Both the position numbers and the translations under genes were made by a program. A model generated the notes under the pieces. That model was not told where the DNA came from. It did not search any database and worked only from the letters and a program-made list of their open reading frames with translations. 64,000 nt of DNA from Ideonella sp. (GTDB lineage Bacteria; Pseudomonadota; Gammaproteobacteria; Burkholderiales; Burkholderiaceae_C), in NCBI RefSeq assembly GCF_016702655.1, contig NZ_JADJDO010000005.1:1-64000 (forward strand), written 5' to 3'. The stretch's first letter is position 1. Each line of letters starts with the position of its first letter. Shown here piece by piece: positions 35,269-45,907 of this stretch.

Positions 35269-38241
35269 TCAGGGTTGGAGCGCCCGATCCGACAGCAGCC
35301 GCTCCGTCACGGCCGCGAGCGTCACCGGCTCGCGCCCGGCCTGCGCCTGCTCTTCGGGCGTCAGCGCAAGGCCCGCCAGCCAGCGCAGCGCGCTGTCGCG
35401 CAGGCCGGCCTCGCACTGCGGATGGGTGGCGACCATCTGCCAGGTCCGCGCCGCGGCCAGCTTGTGGCCGGCGTCGCGCAGGCACTCGCCGAAGAACAGC
35501 GCGACCTGCAGCGACTCGTGGGTCCAGCCCCGCTCGTGCGCGCTGCGCGCGGCGTCGCGCAGGCGCCCGATCGCGGTCGCGAAGTCACTGCGCATGCCTG
35601 CGATGCGGCCCAGGTTGACCCCGCAAGGAGCGCGACGACGGGGATGTCGGCTGCGCGGCTGCGCTCGAGCGCAACGCGAAGCTTCGCCTCGGCGGCGTCG
35701 GTCTCTCCAAGCTCGAGCAGCACCGCGCCGAGGCCGAATGCGAGGTTGGGCGTCGAGGCGTCGAGCCGGTAGCGCTCGCACAGGCGCAGGCCCTCTTCCA
35801 TATACGGCCGCGCCTGCCCATTGGTCGCGCTCCATGTGCACGCCGGCAAGGTTGTTCAGGCAGCGCACGATGGCCGCGTGGTTCCCGAGCTCGCGCTCGG
35901 TCGCGAGCGCTTGGGCGTAGCACGCCAGCGCGTCGTCGTAGCGGCCCTCCTTCTTCGCGACGATGCCCAGGTTGTTCAGCGCGGCGGCGATCTCGGACGT
36001 CACGCCATCGGCGCGCGCGATCGCCAGCGCGCGCTCGAAGCAGGCCCGGGCCGTGCCCCACTCGCCGATCGCGGATTGGCAACTGCCGGCGTTGGCGAGG
36101 CAGCTCGCCAGCACGCGCCGGTCGCCGCAGCGCTCTGCCCCCTCGGCGCCGGCAAGCGACAGCGCGAGGCCAAGATGGTAGTCGCCGCGCCGGTAGTGCA
36201 GGCGCGACAGCGCCGCCCGGAACGCCCGCGGCGGCGGCCTGCAGGAGTCGGCTCGGCGGCGAGCAGATCGAGCGCCGGCCGCAGGGACTCGATGCCCTCG
36301 CCGAGGCGTCCGCGCAGGTCGAGAATACGCGCGCCACGCGCCCACCGCGGGCGCGACGATCTCGGCCAGCCCGGCCTCGATGGCATGGCGCCAGGCGGCC
36401 CGGCAATTCGCATACTCGGTCTCGACGCCTTCGCCGATCGGCCGCGGGTCGGCGCCGTTGCCGGGCGCGAGCGCGGCCAGCTGGCGCAGGTAATGCTCGG
36501 CATGGGCGCGCGCGATCGCCGCGCCGCGATGGCCGTCGCGCGCCAGCCGCTCGGTGGCGTCGGCAGCGACGATCGGATGGATGCCGAAGCGGCCCGCCTC
36601 GTCGACGGTGAGAAAGCTCTTGTCGACCAGCGACGACAGCACCGGCAGCGGCGCTTGCACCACGACCAGCGCAGCCATGCGCGTGAAGCCGCCCTCGAAC
36701 ACCGCCAGCCCCGCCATCGCCTCGCGCTCGCGCGGCGCGAGCAGTTGCCAGGCGCGATCGAGCACTGCGCGCAGGCTCGCGTGCTCGGGGCGTGCCGGCG
36801 CGCCGGGGGCTGCGGGGTCGCGCTCGAACAGGTCGAGGCCACGGCGCAGGTCTTGCGCAATCTCGCGCGGCGGGAGCAGGCGCACCCAGGCCGCCGCGAG
36901 CTCGATCGCGAGCGGCATGCCGCCCACCGCGTCGACGATGGCTATCACCGCCGGCAGGTGGCGCGCAAGCGCGAAGCCGCGCTGCGCCGCCCCGGCGCGC
37001 AGCGCGAACAGGCGCACCGCGTCGAACGCGACGGCAGCTTCGGGTCGCGGCTCTCTTCGTCCGGCACCGGCAGCCCCCGCCAACGGCAGCGGCCATTCGA
37101 GCGCAGCGTGGGTGCGCACGCGCGACGTCACCAGCAGCACCCAGGACGGTGCCGCGAAAGCAGCTGCTCGAGCAGCGCCGGCAGGCCGGCCAGATGCTCG
37201 GCGTTGTCGAGCACGCACAAGACGCGGCGCGCGCCATGCCGGCGGCCGATCTGCGCGATCGGGTCCGAGCGCCCGTCGAGCGCCAGCTCGGGCTGCTGCG
37301 CCAGGCGCGCGACTGCCGCCTGTGCGTCGCCGAGGTCCTGCAGTTCGACCCCATATGCAGCCGCCACCGAAGCGCGGCGCGGCAGCCCCACAGCGCGAGC
37401 GCGCCAGGCGGTCTCGCCGACGTGCCCCCGGGGCCGAGGATCGTGACCAGGCGGCAGTCGGGCGCGCGAGCAGCAGCGCGTTTTCCTCGGCGAGCTCGCG
37501 CGGCGGCCGACGAAATCGTCGTCGGCTGAATCCCAGCCGCGCGCGGGCGGCTGGTCCATCGGCGCCGGCTGCCCGCTCGAGCAGGCTTGCGCAGCGCTGT
37601 GCGAGGGCTCGACGCCGAGCCCGTCGGCGAGCCGGTGCGCATAGTCGCGGCACAGCTGCTGCGCCCGGGCCCGGCTTGCCGAGGGCGAGCTCGGCGGCCT
37701 AGCCACGCACCATTCGGCCGCGGCCCTGGCGAGCGGATCGAAGGCCAGCAGGCGCTGCGCGCGCTCGATGCGTTGCGCGGGCAACTGCGCCGCCGCCAGC
37801 GCGTCGAGCGCGGCCTGCTGCCAGTGCATGTCCAGGCGTGCCCGTTCGGGAAGCGAGCCACGCGCTCAATGCCGGACTGCCGGCGTCCTCGATGCCTTCG
37901 AGGGCATGCCGCGGGCAGGGCCATCGCCTCGAGCGCACGCGCGCCGCGCAGCAGCGCCTCGAAGCGCTGCAGGTCGGTCCTCGACGCCCTAGCGCAGCGC
38001 CGTCGCGTCGGCCCCGATGCTCTCGACACCTGGCACCGCGCGCGCCTTGAAGACCGACATGGCGCAGGTTGCGGCGCGCCTGGGCGTCATCGTGGTCGGC
38101 CACAGCAGCGCGGCGATCTGGTCGCGCGGCACCCATTGGCCTGATCTCAGCGCGAGCAGCGCCAACAACTGGAAGCGCCGCTGGCAACGAAGCGCACCGT
38201 CTCGGCGCCGGCCAGCTCAGGCGGCGGCCGAGCAGGCGCAT
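35269..38241 (-). CDS. SARP-like regulator: winged helix, BTAD, NB-ARC ATPase, TPR (many frameshifts)
   Basis: Putative transcription activator, about 990 residues, pieced together from at least seven frame segments. In order: an N-terminal winged helix (MRLLGR, then FQLLALLALRSGQWVPRDQI), a BTAD-like helical region (RLLAFDPLARAAAEW, RLADGLGVEPS), an NB-ARC ATPase (LVTILGPGG, VLCVLDNAEHLAGLP, LAIELAAAWVRLLPPR) and TPR repeats (NNLGIVAKKEGRYDDALACY, NNLAGVHMERDQ). The P-loop reads GETA where GKT is expected, so the Walker Lys may be missing. The start is uncertain: ATG at 38241 or a GTG just upstream. Adjacent to the small gene and lipoprotein on the same strand. Confidence 0.7.
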
Positions 38242-38389
38242 CGACACGCCCGTGTGGCTGGGCGATCGGGCCCGTGCGCCACCCGCTGCCCGGATCCCGC
38301 CCCGAACCACCCATCGCTCACTTAGTCCCATCTCGAAGCCCGTCCGCGGATGGTACGCGGGCGCGGGACTGCGGGCCGCCGCAGGTGGG

Positions 38390-39890
38390 TCAGGAAGCCC
38401 CTCTTCGACCAGCTCGGCCGCACGGATCAAGGGCCCGCGCCTTGGCCTCGGTCTCCCTCCACTCCGAGCTCCGGGCACCGAGTCCGCGACCACGCCGGCG
38501 GCGGCCTGCACGTAGAGCATGCCGTCCCGGACGATGCCGGTGCGGATCGCGATCGTGACGTCCATGTCGCCGGCGAAACTCAGGTAGCCGCAGGCGCCGC
38601 CGTAGATGCCGCGCTTGACGGGTTCGAGCTCGTCGATGATCTCCATCGCGCGCACCTTGAGGCATGGTCAGCGTGCCGGCGGGGAAGGTGGCGCGCAGCA
38701 CGTCGAGGCTCGTCACGCCGGGCTTCAGGATGCCTTCGACGTTGCTGACGATGTGCATCACGTGCGAATAGCGCCTCGACGGTGGAAGGCCTCGGTCACC
38801 TTCACGCTGCCGGTCTTGGCGATGCGGCCGATGTCGTTCCTCGCCAGGTCGATCAGCATCACGTGCTCGGCCGCTTGTCCCCTTCCGGGTCGTTTTCAGC
38901 TCAGCCGCGAGCGCGAGGTCCTGCTCGGGCGTTGCGCCAGCGGGCGCGTGACGGCCAGGGAGCCGGATCGTATTTGTCCTCTCCCTCGGGCGTGTGCTCC
39001 TGGCGCACCAGGATCTCCGGGCTCGCGCCGACGATCTGGAAGTCGCCCATGTCGTAGAAATACGTGTACGGGCTGGGGTTCAACGAGCGCAGCGCGCGTA
39101 GCGGCCGCAGCGACAGCGGCGATTCGGTGTAGCGCTTCTTCAGCCGCTGGCAGATCTGCACCTGCACTCATGTCGCCGGCGGCGATGTAGTCCTTGGCGC
39201 GCAGCACGGCGGGCAAGGTAGTCGTCCTTCGCGAACTCGCGCTCGACCGCGTGCGACGGCCCGCGCTTCACGGTGGCGCGGTCACGCTTAAGCGCAGCTT
39301 GTCGCCGAGTTCGGTCAGCCGCCGCTTGGCGCCCTTGTGGAAGGCCTCGTCTGTCCCGGGTCGGCATAGACGATCAGGTAAAGCCGTCCCGACAGGTTGT
39401 CGATCACGGCGAGCTCCTCGCACTGCAGCAGCATCGTCCGGCGTGGCGATGCCGCCCGGCTTGCTGACCCGGGCCAGGCGCGGCTCGATGCAGCGCACCG
39501 CGTCGTAGCCGAAGTAGCCCGCAAGCCCGCCGCAGAAGCGCGGCAGCCCCGGCCGCAGTGCAACCTTGAAGCGCTGCTGGTACGCGGCGATGAAATCGAG
39601 CGGATTGCCCTCGTGCGTCTCGACGACCTGGCCGTCGGTCACGACTTCGGTCGTGCGCCCGGACGCGCGCAGCAGTGTCCCGCGCCGGCAGGCTGATGAA
39701 CGAGTAGATGACCGAAGCGCTTCCGCCGCCGACCACCGATTCGACCAGACCAGGCGCCCGCTGCCGCCGCTGGCGGCGAGCTTCAGGTACAGCGAGAGCG
39801 GCGTCTCGAGGTCGGCAAGGACTCTGTAACGAGCGGGATGCGGTTGTAGCCCTGCGCGGCAAGGCTCTTGAATTCGAGTTCGGTGATCAC
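38390..39890 (-). CDS. trpE: Anthranilate synthase component I (many frameshifts)
   Basis: Makes anthranilate from chorismate with ammonia from TrpG. The GTG at 39890 has GGAGG seven bases upstream and opens (M)ITELEFKSLAAQGYNRIPL. Recognisable blocks follow in several frames: FCGGLAGYFGYDAVR, GASPEILVRQE, MHIVSNVEG, LRATFPAGTLTM and GACGYLSFAGDMDVTIAIRTG, ending AAELVEEGL. Total span is about 500 codons, the normal length, with at least six indels. The order and completeness of the blocks suggest sequence error rather than decay, but decay cannot be excluded. It is cut off from trpG by about 20 kb. Confidence 0.85.
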
Positions 39891-39897
39891 GTCGCAA

Positions 39898-39984
39898 CCT
39901 CCCGTCCGCGCGCCAGGGCCGGGCGATGCTTCTTCGGTGCTGGCGGCCGACCGTTGTGCGATCTGCGCGCTGGAGCGCGGACGG
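39898..39984 (-). promoter_or_regulatory. Candidate trpE attenuator: mutually exclusive stems
   Basis: The arm 39975-39984 (minus strand CCGTCCGCGC) can pair locally with GCGCG at 39966-39970 (hairpin 39966-39979, loop TCCA). It can also pair perfectly over 10 bp with 39902-39911, which directly abuts and shares one base with the trpE ribosome site GGAGG (39898-39902). The two pairings exclude each other. They lie downstream of a short open frame with two Trp codons. Inference from the sequence only. Confidence 0.4.
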
Positions 39985-40025
39985 TGCGGGTGAACCTGCG
40001 CTACCGACCGCGGCGACAAACTGTT

Positions 40026-40106
40026 CTACTGCTGCGAGGCCGGCGAACGCCAGGGCCAGGCTCCCCGGTCGTGCGACCTGTGGGCGAGTTTGCGCGCGGT
40101 GAACAT
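40026..40106 (-). CDS. Candidate Trp-rich leader peptide upstream of trpE
   Basis: A 26-codon open frame, ATG at 40106 to TAG at 40026, upstream of trpE on the same strand. It contains the segment GAWPWRSP, with two Trp codons separated by one Pro codon. A possible -10 (TACACT) lies just upstream, near 40113-40118. Trp-rich leader peptides before trpE control attenuation in other bacteria. No clear ribosome site was found for this frame, so it may be chance. Confidence 0.35.
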   Translation of the reverse strand: MFTARKLAHRSHDRGAWPWRSPASQQ

Positions 40107-40134
40107 GGCGAAAAGTGTAGCAGGCGGCGGCAGC

Positions 40135-40171
40135 GACTCGGCGCGATGCGACTCGGCGCGACTCGGCGCGA
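40135..40171. repeat. Short tandem repeat, 12-mer x3
   Basis: Three copies of GACTCGGCGCGA at 40135-40146, 40150-40161 and 40160-40171 (the last two share GA). They lie between the divergent trpE leader and the chalcone-isomerase-like gene, upstream of both. The rest of the 349-bp gap 39891-40239 holds the leader structures described separately. Confidence 0.75.
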
Positions 40172-40239
40172 TTGGCCGCTACATCCGGCGCGCGATCGGC
40201 CGATAGCCTGGGTTTGCGCCCCTTCGGAGTTCGCCGTTC

Positions 40240-40896
40240 ATGATGCTGCTGATGATGCTTGCCCGCCGGCCGCTACTCGGCCTTGCGCTGGCCGCCGTTC
40301 TCGCCGCCGCTGCGCCCGCCAGGGCCGCCGGCTCCGGGCCAGGCGCCGACGCCGGCGTCGTGTTCGACAACCGCCTGACGCTTTCGCCGGTGCGCCGCTG
40401 TAGCTCAACGGCGCAGGCGTGCGCTACAAGTTCGTCGTCAGGGTCTACGCCGCGGGGCTTTACCTCGCGGCCAGGGCCCCGCGACGCCCGAGTAAATGCT
40501 CGCCGCCGCCGGCCCGAAGCGCCTGCACATCGTGATGCTGCGCGACATCGACGCCAACAGACCCGGCAAGCTCTTCACCAAGGGCGTCGAGCAGAACGCG
40601 TCGTCGCGAGGAGTTCATCAAGGCCATCCCGGGCACGATCCGCATGGGTGAGTTGTTCGCCGAGAAGAAGCAGCTCAAGGCCGGCGAGTCGTTCGCGATC
40701 GACTGGATCCCCTGTAAAACTCCAGGGGAAGGGGGCCACAGGCGGGCGGTTGCCATCCTCGTCACCCGCAAGGCTCGGGCAGGCTATCCGCGGAGGCGGA
40801 GTTCCGCCTCGCTGATGAAGATCTGGCTCGGCAAGTCGCCCGCTGTTACCGGCTGCTCAAGACGCGTCTGCTTGCTCGGCGCAGGCGGAGCTGTAG
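40240..40896 (+). CDS. Secreted chalcone-isomerase-like protein (frameshifted)
   Basis: About 190-200 residues after correction. The N-terminus is a signal peptide (hydrophobic run LLGLALAAVLAAAAPARAA). The rest matches bacterial chalcone-isomerase-like proteins: LNGAGVRYKFVVRVYAAGLYLAAR, LHIVMLRDIDANRPGKLFTKG, REEFIKAIPGTIRMGELFAEKKQLKAGE, and near the end LMKIWLGKSPA. At least four indels break the frame. The stop at 40894 is a best guess. The biochemical role of these periplasmic proteins is not established. Confidence 0.72.
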
Positions 40897-40931
40897 CCCG
40901 ACCTGACAGCGGCCTCTGCAACCCGTGGCAG

Positions 40932-42395
40932 TCAGAACGGATAGTGCCGCGGCGTCGTCTGCCGTGATCCAGCGCAGGTCGGTGAACTCGGCGACGCCCG
41001 CGCGCCCGCCGAAACGCCCCCATGCCGCTGCCCTAAGCGCCGCCGAAGGGCATCTGCGCCTCGTCGTGCACGGTCGGGCCATTGACGTGGCAAATGCCCG
41101 ACTCGGATGCGCCGCAGGCGACGTGCAGCGCGCGGCCGCATCGCGACTGAAGACCGCGGCCGACAGGCCGTATTTCGTTGTCGTTGGCGCAGTCCACGGC
41201 GGCATCGACGCCGTCGACGCGCACGATGGCACTTGACGGGGCCGAAAGTCTCCTCGCGGTAGATGCGCATGCCCGGGCGAGACACGGTCGATGACGGTCG
41301 CCGGCATCAGCACATTTCCGGCCGGGCCGCCGCAGACGAGCTTCGCGCCCCGCGAGCGCATCGTCGATGAGCGCATTGCAGTGCTGGTAACGTCCGCATG
41401 CCTACCACCGGCCAAGCACCACAGGCGCCGGGCTTGCCTCCAGGTCGCCGGTGGGCAGGGCCGAGGCCTTCTTGGCGGCGAAGCGGGCGACAAAGTCGTC
41501 GGCGATGCGCCGGTCGACGATCAAGCGCTCGGTCGACATGCAGATCTGCCCGCTGTTGGCAGAACGCGCCGAAGGCGGCGGCGTTGACCGCGTCGTCGAG
41601 GTCGGCGTCGTCGAGACGACGAGCGGTGCCTTTGCCGCCGAGCTCGAGCACGACGGGCTTCAAATGTACTTGGCGCAGGTCAGCGCGATCAGCTTGCCGA
41701 CGCGCGTCGAGCCGGTGAAGTTGACGCGCCTGACTGCCGGCTGCGCCACCATCGCCTCGACCACCGCCGCCGCGTCGGCCGGCGCGTTGGAGATAGTTCA
41801 CCACGCCGGGCGGGAAGCCGGCGTCCTGGAAGGCTTCGACGATCAACTGGTGCGTGCGCGGGCAGTTTTCGCTGCCCTTCAGGACCACCGTGTTGCCGCA
41901 GGCGAGCGGCGTGGCGACCGCGCGCACGCCGAGGATCACCGGCGCGTTCCACGGCGCGATGCCGAGCACGACGCCGGCCGGCTGGCGCACGCCCATCGCG
42001 AGCGACCCGGGTTCGTCGGACGGGATCACCTCGCCTGAAATCTGCGTCGTCAGCGACGCCGCCTCGCGAATCATCCCCGCCGCGAGCATGACGTTGAAGC
42101 CGGCCCACATGCCGGTTGCGCCGGTCTCGGCGGCGACGGCCTCGATGAACTGCGGCGTCTTCGCTTCGAGCGCGTCGGCCGCCTTGAGCAGCAGCGCGCG
42201 GCGCGCGCCGGGGCCGGTGTCGCGCCAGGTCTTGAAGGCCTCGGCCGCGGCCTCGACGGCGGCCACCGCGTCGGCCGTGCTCGCCGCCGGTGCTCGCGTC
42301 GCGACGCTGCCATCGAGCGGGTTGCGGCGCTCGAAGGTGGCGCCCTTCTCGGCGCTGACGGCGAGGCCGTTGATGAGCATGGACAGGTCGGACAT
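40932..42395 (-). CDS. Aldehyde dehydrogenase, vanillin/benzaldehyde type (frameshifted)
   Basis: NAD(P)-dependent aldehyde dehydrogenase, about 487 residues. From the ATG at 42395 (GAAGGAG upstream) it reads MSDLSMLINGLAVSAEKGAT. Then follow GVVLGIAPWNAPVILGVRAV, KPVVLELGGKG with the general-base Glu, NSGQICMSTERLIVD with the catalytic Cys, and the typical tail RHYPF before the TGA at 40932. Several indels occur after about 41800. The family oxidises aromatic aldehydes such as vanillin or salicylaldehyde. It is last in the liv-type operon, and its start lies in frame with livF without a stop between them. Confidence 0.88.
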
Positions 42396-43177
42396 GGTTC
42401 TCTCCTTCGATGCACCGGGGTGGGTGGCAGCGGCCTGCGCGGCCTTGCCGAGATAGGCGTGGCGGATCACCGTCGAGCGCGCGAGCAACCCGGCCGGCGC
42501 GCTGGCGACGAGGCGCCCGCGCTCGAGCACGTAGCCGCGGTCGGCCACGCCGAGGGCCTTCCTCACGTTCTGCTCGACCATCAGCACGGTGGTGCTGGCG
42601 TCGGCGAAGCGTCGCACCATCGCGAGCAGTTCATCGACCATGCGCGGCGCGAGGCCGAGCGACGGTTCGTCGAGCATCAGCAGGCGCGGCGCGCTCATCA
42701 TCGCGCGCGCGACGGCGACCATCTGCTGCTCGCCGCCGCTCATCGTGCCGGCGAGTTGGCGCGCGCGCTCGGCGAGGCGCGGGAAGTCGGCGAAGGCCTG
42801 TTGCAGCCGGCGCGCGCGCTCGGCCGGCGCGACGAGCCAGCCGCCGAGCTCGAGGTTCTCGGCGACCGTCATCTGCGGAAACAGCTGCCGCCCTTCGGGT
42901 ACGAGCACGAGGCCGCGGGCGACGATCTCGGAGGTCTTCGCGTCGGCCTCGATCTCTTCGCCGTCGAGCAGCAGCCTGCCGGTGCGCGGCAGCAGGCCGG
43001 CGATCGCCTTGAGCAGCGTCGTCTTGCCCGCACCGTTGGGGCCGAGGATGACGGTCAGCCCCGGCCGCGCCTCCAGGCTCAGCTCGCGCAGCACAAGGAA
43101 GGCGCCGTACCCGGCCGACAGCGACTCGACCTTGAGGTGCGCGAGCCGGCGTGCGAGCACGGCTTCGATGTCGCTCT

Positions 43178-43181
<4 letters not shown>
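42396..43181 (-). CDS. livF: ABC transporter ATP-binding protein, LivF type (no stop before next gene)
   Basis: ATPase of a branched-chain-amino-acid-type importer, here probably for an aromatic acid. From MKSDIEAVLARRLAHLK at 43181 it has Walker A GPNGAGKTT, signature MSGGEQQ, Walker B LLMLDEPSLGLAPR and the switch His position as usual. The normal LivF end AYLGK is followed in frame by AAQAAATHPGASKERT and then directly by the Met of the aldehyde dehydrogenase. No stop codon separates them, so the product may be a LivF-ALDH fusion unless translation restarts at the strong internal ribosome site. The start overlaps livG (ATGA). Confidence 0.88.
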
Positions 43182-43920
<739 letters not shown>

Positions 43921-43924
<4 letters not shown>

Positions 43925-44963
43925 GGCACCACCCCATCTTTCGCGGGGCGGCGCGCAAAAACGCCGGGCCGCCCCAAGTTTCCCTGGACCCCCTCGGGGG
44001 CGGGCCGGGCACGGCCCGGCCCTGGGGCCGTCAGCTCGCGCCACCAGGCGCGCGTGTCGTCGCGCCACTGGCTGAAGGTGGCGCGGCGCAGCGACGCCAG
44101 GCCACCGGGCAGGTAGAGCACCGACAGGATCAGCAGCAGCCCGAGCGACATCATGTACAGCTGGGGCAGCTTCAGGCGCAGCGTCTCGGCGAGTAGGCTG
44201 AACACCACCGCCGCGATGAGCGGCCCCCAGAGCGTGGCCGCGCCGCCGATCAGCGCGATGAGCACGGTCTGGAAACCGATGAAGGGGTTGAACACGGTGG
44301 CCGGGTCGATGTAGGTCCAGCGCACGCTCATCGCCGCGCCGACCGCGCCGGCGAAGGCGGCGGTGAGCGCGAAGCCGCCGATCTTGACGGCGCGCGTATT
44401 CACGCCGAGGGTCTGCGCGCGCTGCTCGTCGGCGCCGATGCCGGCCATCGCGAGGCCGAGCGGCTGCGCCGCACCGCGATCGAGACCAGCACCGCCGCCA
44501 CCGCGAGGCCGAGCACGGTGAGGTACACCGTGTCGCGCTCAGGCACCACCGCCAGCACCCGGCCGACGGTGCCGGTGACCTGTTTCTCCCAGGTCGTCAC
44601 CGCGTGCATGATCAGCTCGGTCATGCCGAAGGTCAGCACCGCGAAGTAGGTGCCGCGCAGATGCAGCACCGCGGCGCCCATCACGACGGCTACCGCCGCG
44701 GCGATGCCCGCGCCGAGCGCGATCACCGCGGGCCACGGCAGTTGCTCCAAGGTCAGCGCACTCGCGTAGGCGCCGATGCCGAAGAAGGCCGAGGTCGCGA
44801 GCGAGAGGTAGCGCGTGCTGCCGCAGAACAGCCCCCAGCTCGACGCCAGTGCGACGTACATCAGGCAGGCGAGCGTCATCGACACGGCAAACTCGCTGCC
44901 GTAGTGCGGCACGGCGAGCGCCCAGCCGGTGAGGCCGAACAGGATCAGCAGGTCTCTTCTCAT
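43921..44963 (-). CDS. livM: ABC transporter permease, LivM type (one frameshift)
   Basis: Membrane subunit with about eight to nine hydrophobic helices. Starts MRRDLLILFGLTGWALAVPH at 44963, overlapping the livH stop. It contains the LivM motifs STRYLSLATSAFFGIGAYAS and LRGTYFAVLTFGMTELIMH. One indel near 44465 shifts to the frame MAGIGADEQRAQTLGVNTRAVK, which continues to 43921. The last ~40 residues (after SQWRDDTRAWWRELTAPG) are not LivM-like; they are encoded by a GC-rich palindromic element (43989-44022 and flanks). Probable aromatic-acid or branched-chain substrate. Confidence 0.9.
43989..44022. repeat. Double palindrome inside the 3' end of livM
   Basis: Two adjacent perfect inverted repeats: 43989-44000 (CCCCC-TC-GGGGG) and 44002-44022 (GGGCCGGGC-ACG-GCCCGGCCC, nine-bp arms). 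They sit in the coding end of livM and encode its odd C-terminal tail. This looks like a dispersed repetitive palindromic element captured by the gene. Confidence 0.65.
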
Positions 44964-45839
44964 TTGCGCGTGAACAACCCGTTCGGCCGCCACAGCAGCA
45001 CGCCGATGAAGATCGCGTACGACAGCAGCGACTTCAGCGACGGGCTCGTGAAGTGCATGCCAACCGCCTCGACGACGCCGAGCGCGAGCCCGCCGACGAG
45101 CGCGCCGGCCATGCTGCCGAAGCCGCCGAGCGTGATCACGATCAGTGCCGTCACGGTGTAGGGCTCGCCCATGCCGGGCGAGATGGTGTAGGTCATCGAC
45201 AGCAGGCAGCCGGCGACGCCCGACAGCCCGAGGCCGATGCCGAACATCAGCGGGTGCAGGCGCTCGGTATCGATGCCGACGAGCTGCGCGCCGGTGGGCG
45301 ACTGCATCAGCGCGCGCACGCCCTTGCCGTAGAGCGTGGTGCGCAGCACGACGATCAGCGCCGCGCTGATCGCCAGCGCAACCGCGAGCAGCAGCAGCTT
45401 GTTGGCCGCGAACTGCGCGCCGCCGAAGGCGACCGGCTCGGCCAGATAGTCGTAGCCGCGCAGGTCGCCGCCCCAGACGAGCTGGGCGAAGTTCTGCACC
45501 AGGAACATCAGGCCGAAGCTCGCCATCAGGCCGCGCGCCTCGAAAATGTCGAGGTTGGCGCTGGTGCGCGTCAGGCGCCGGAATACGAGCCGATGCACCG
45601 CCAGCCCGAGCAGCGCGAGCACCACGAACGAGACCGGGATCATCGCCAGCGGCGAGATGCCCAGGCTCTCGTGCAGGGCCCAGGTGAGAAAGGCGCCCAG
45701 CATCAGGAACTCGCCATGCGCGATGTTGAGGATGCGCATCAGCCCATCACTGCAGGTTCAGGCCGAGCGCGACGAGGGCATAGACGCCGCCGGTGATGAG
45801 GCCGGACGCGACGAGCTCGAGCCAACCCCCGGCGGTCAT
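44960..45839 (-). CDS. livH: ABC transporter permease, LivH type (one frameshift)
   Basis: Membrane subunit, 292 residues after correction. The start at 45839 reads MTAGGWLELVASGLITGGVY, then ALVALGLNLQ. One extra G at about 45746 creates an in-frame TGA; without it the sequence continues YGLMRILNIAHGEFLMLGAF, the LivH hallmark. Eight or so membrane helices and the EAA-like segment SPTGAQLVGIDTERLHPLMFG follow. The end overlaps livM (ATGA). The short frame starting at MRILNIAHG (45739) should not be taken as the true start. Confidence 0.92.
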
Positions 45840-45907
45840 CGTTTGAATTCAGCGACCGCGTAGGCGGTCCGCTGGGATGAAGGGTTGGGCGTCTCCATGC
45901 AAGGCGC

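Noticed and set aside
18305..38390. Prophage or integrative element with integrase
   Set aside because: No integrase, transposase, phage structural or conjugation gene could be found in the island.
38390..39890. trpE as a true pseudogene
   Set aside because: All conserved blocks are in order over the full normal length; the many indels match a local zone of poor sequence.
45740..45839. Short leader gene before livH ending at the in-frame TGA
   Set aside because: The sequence is the normal LivH N-terminus; one extra G creates the stop.
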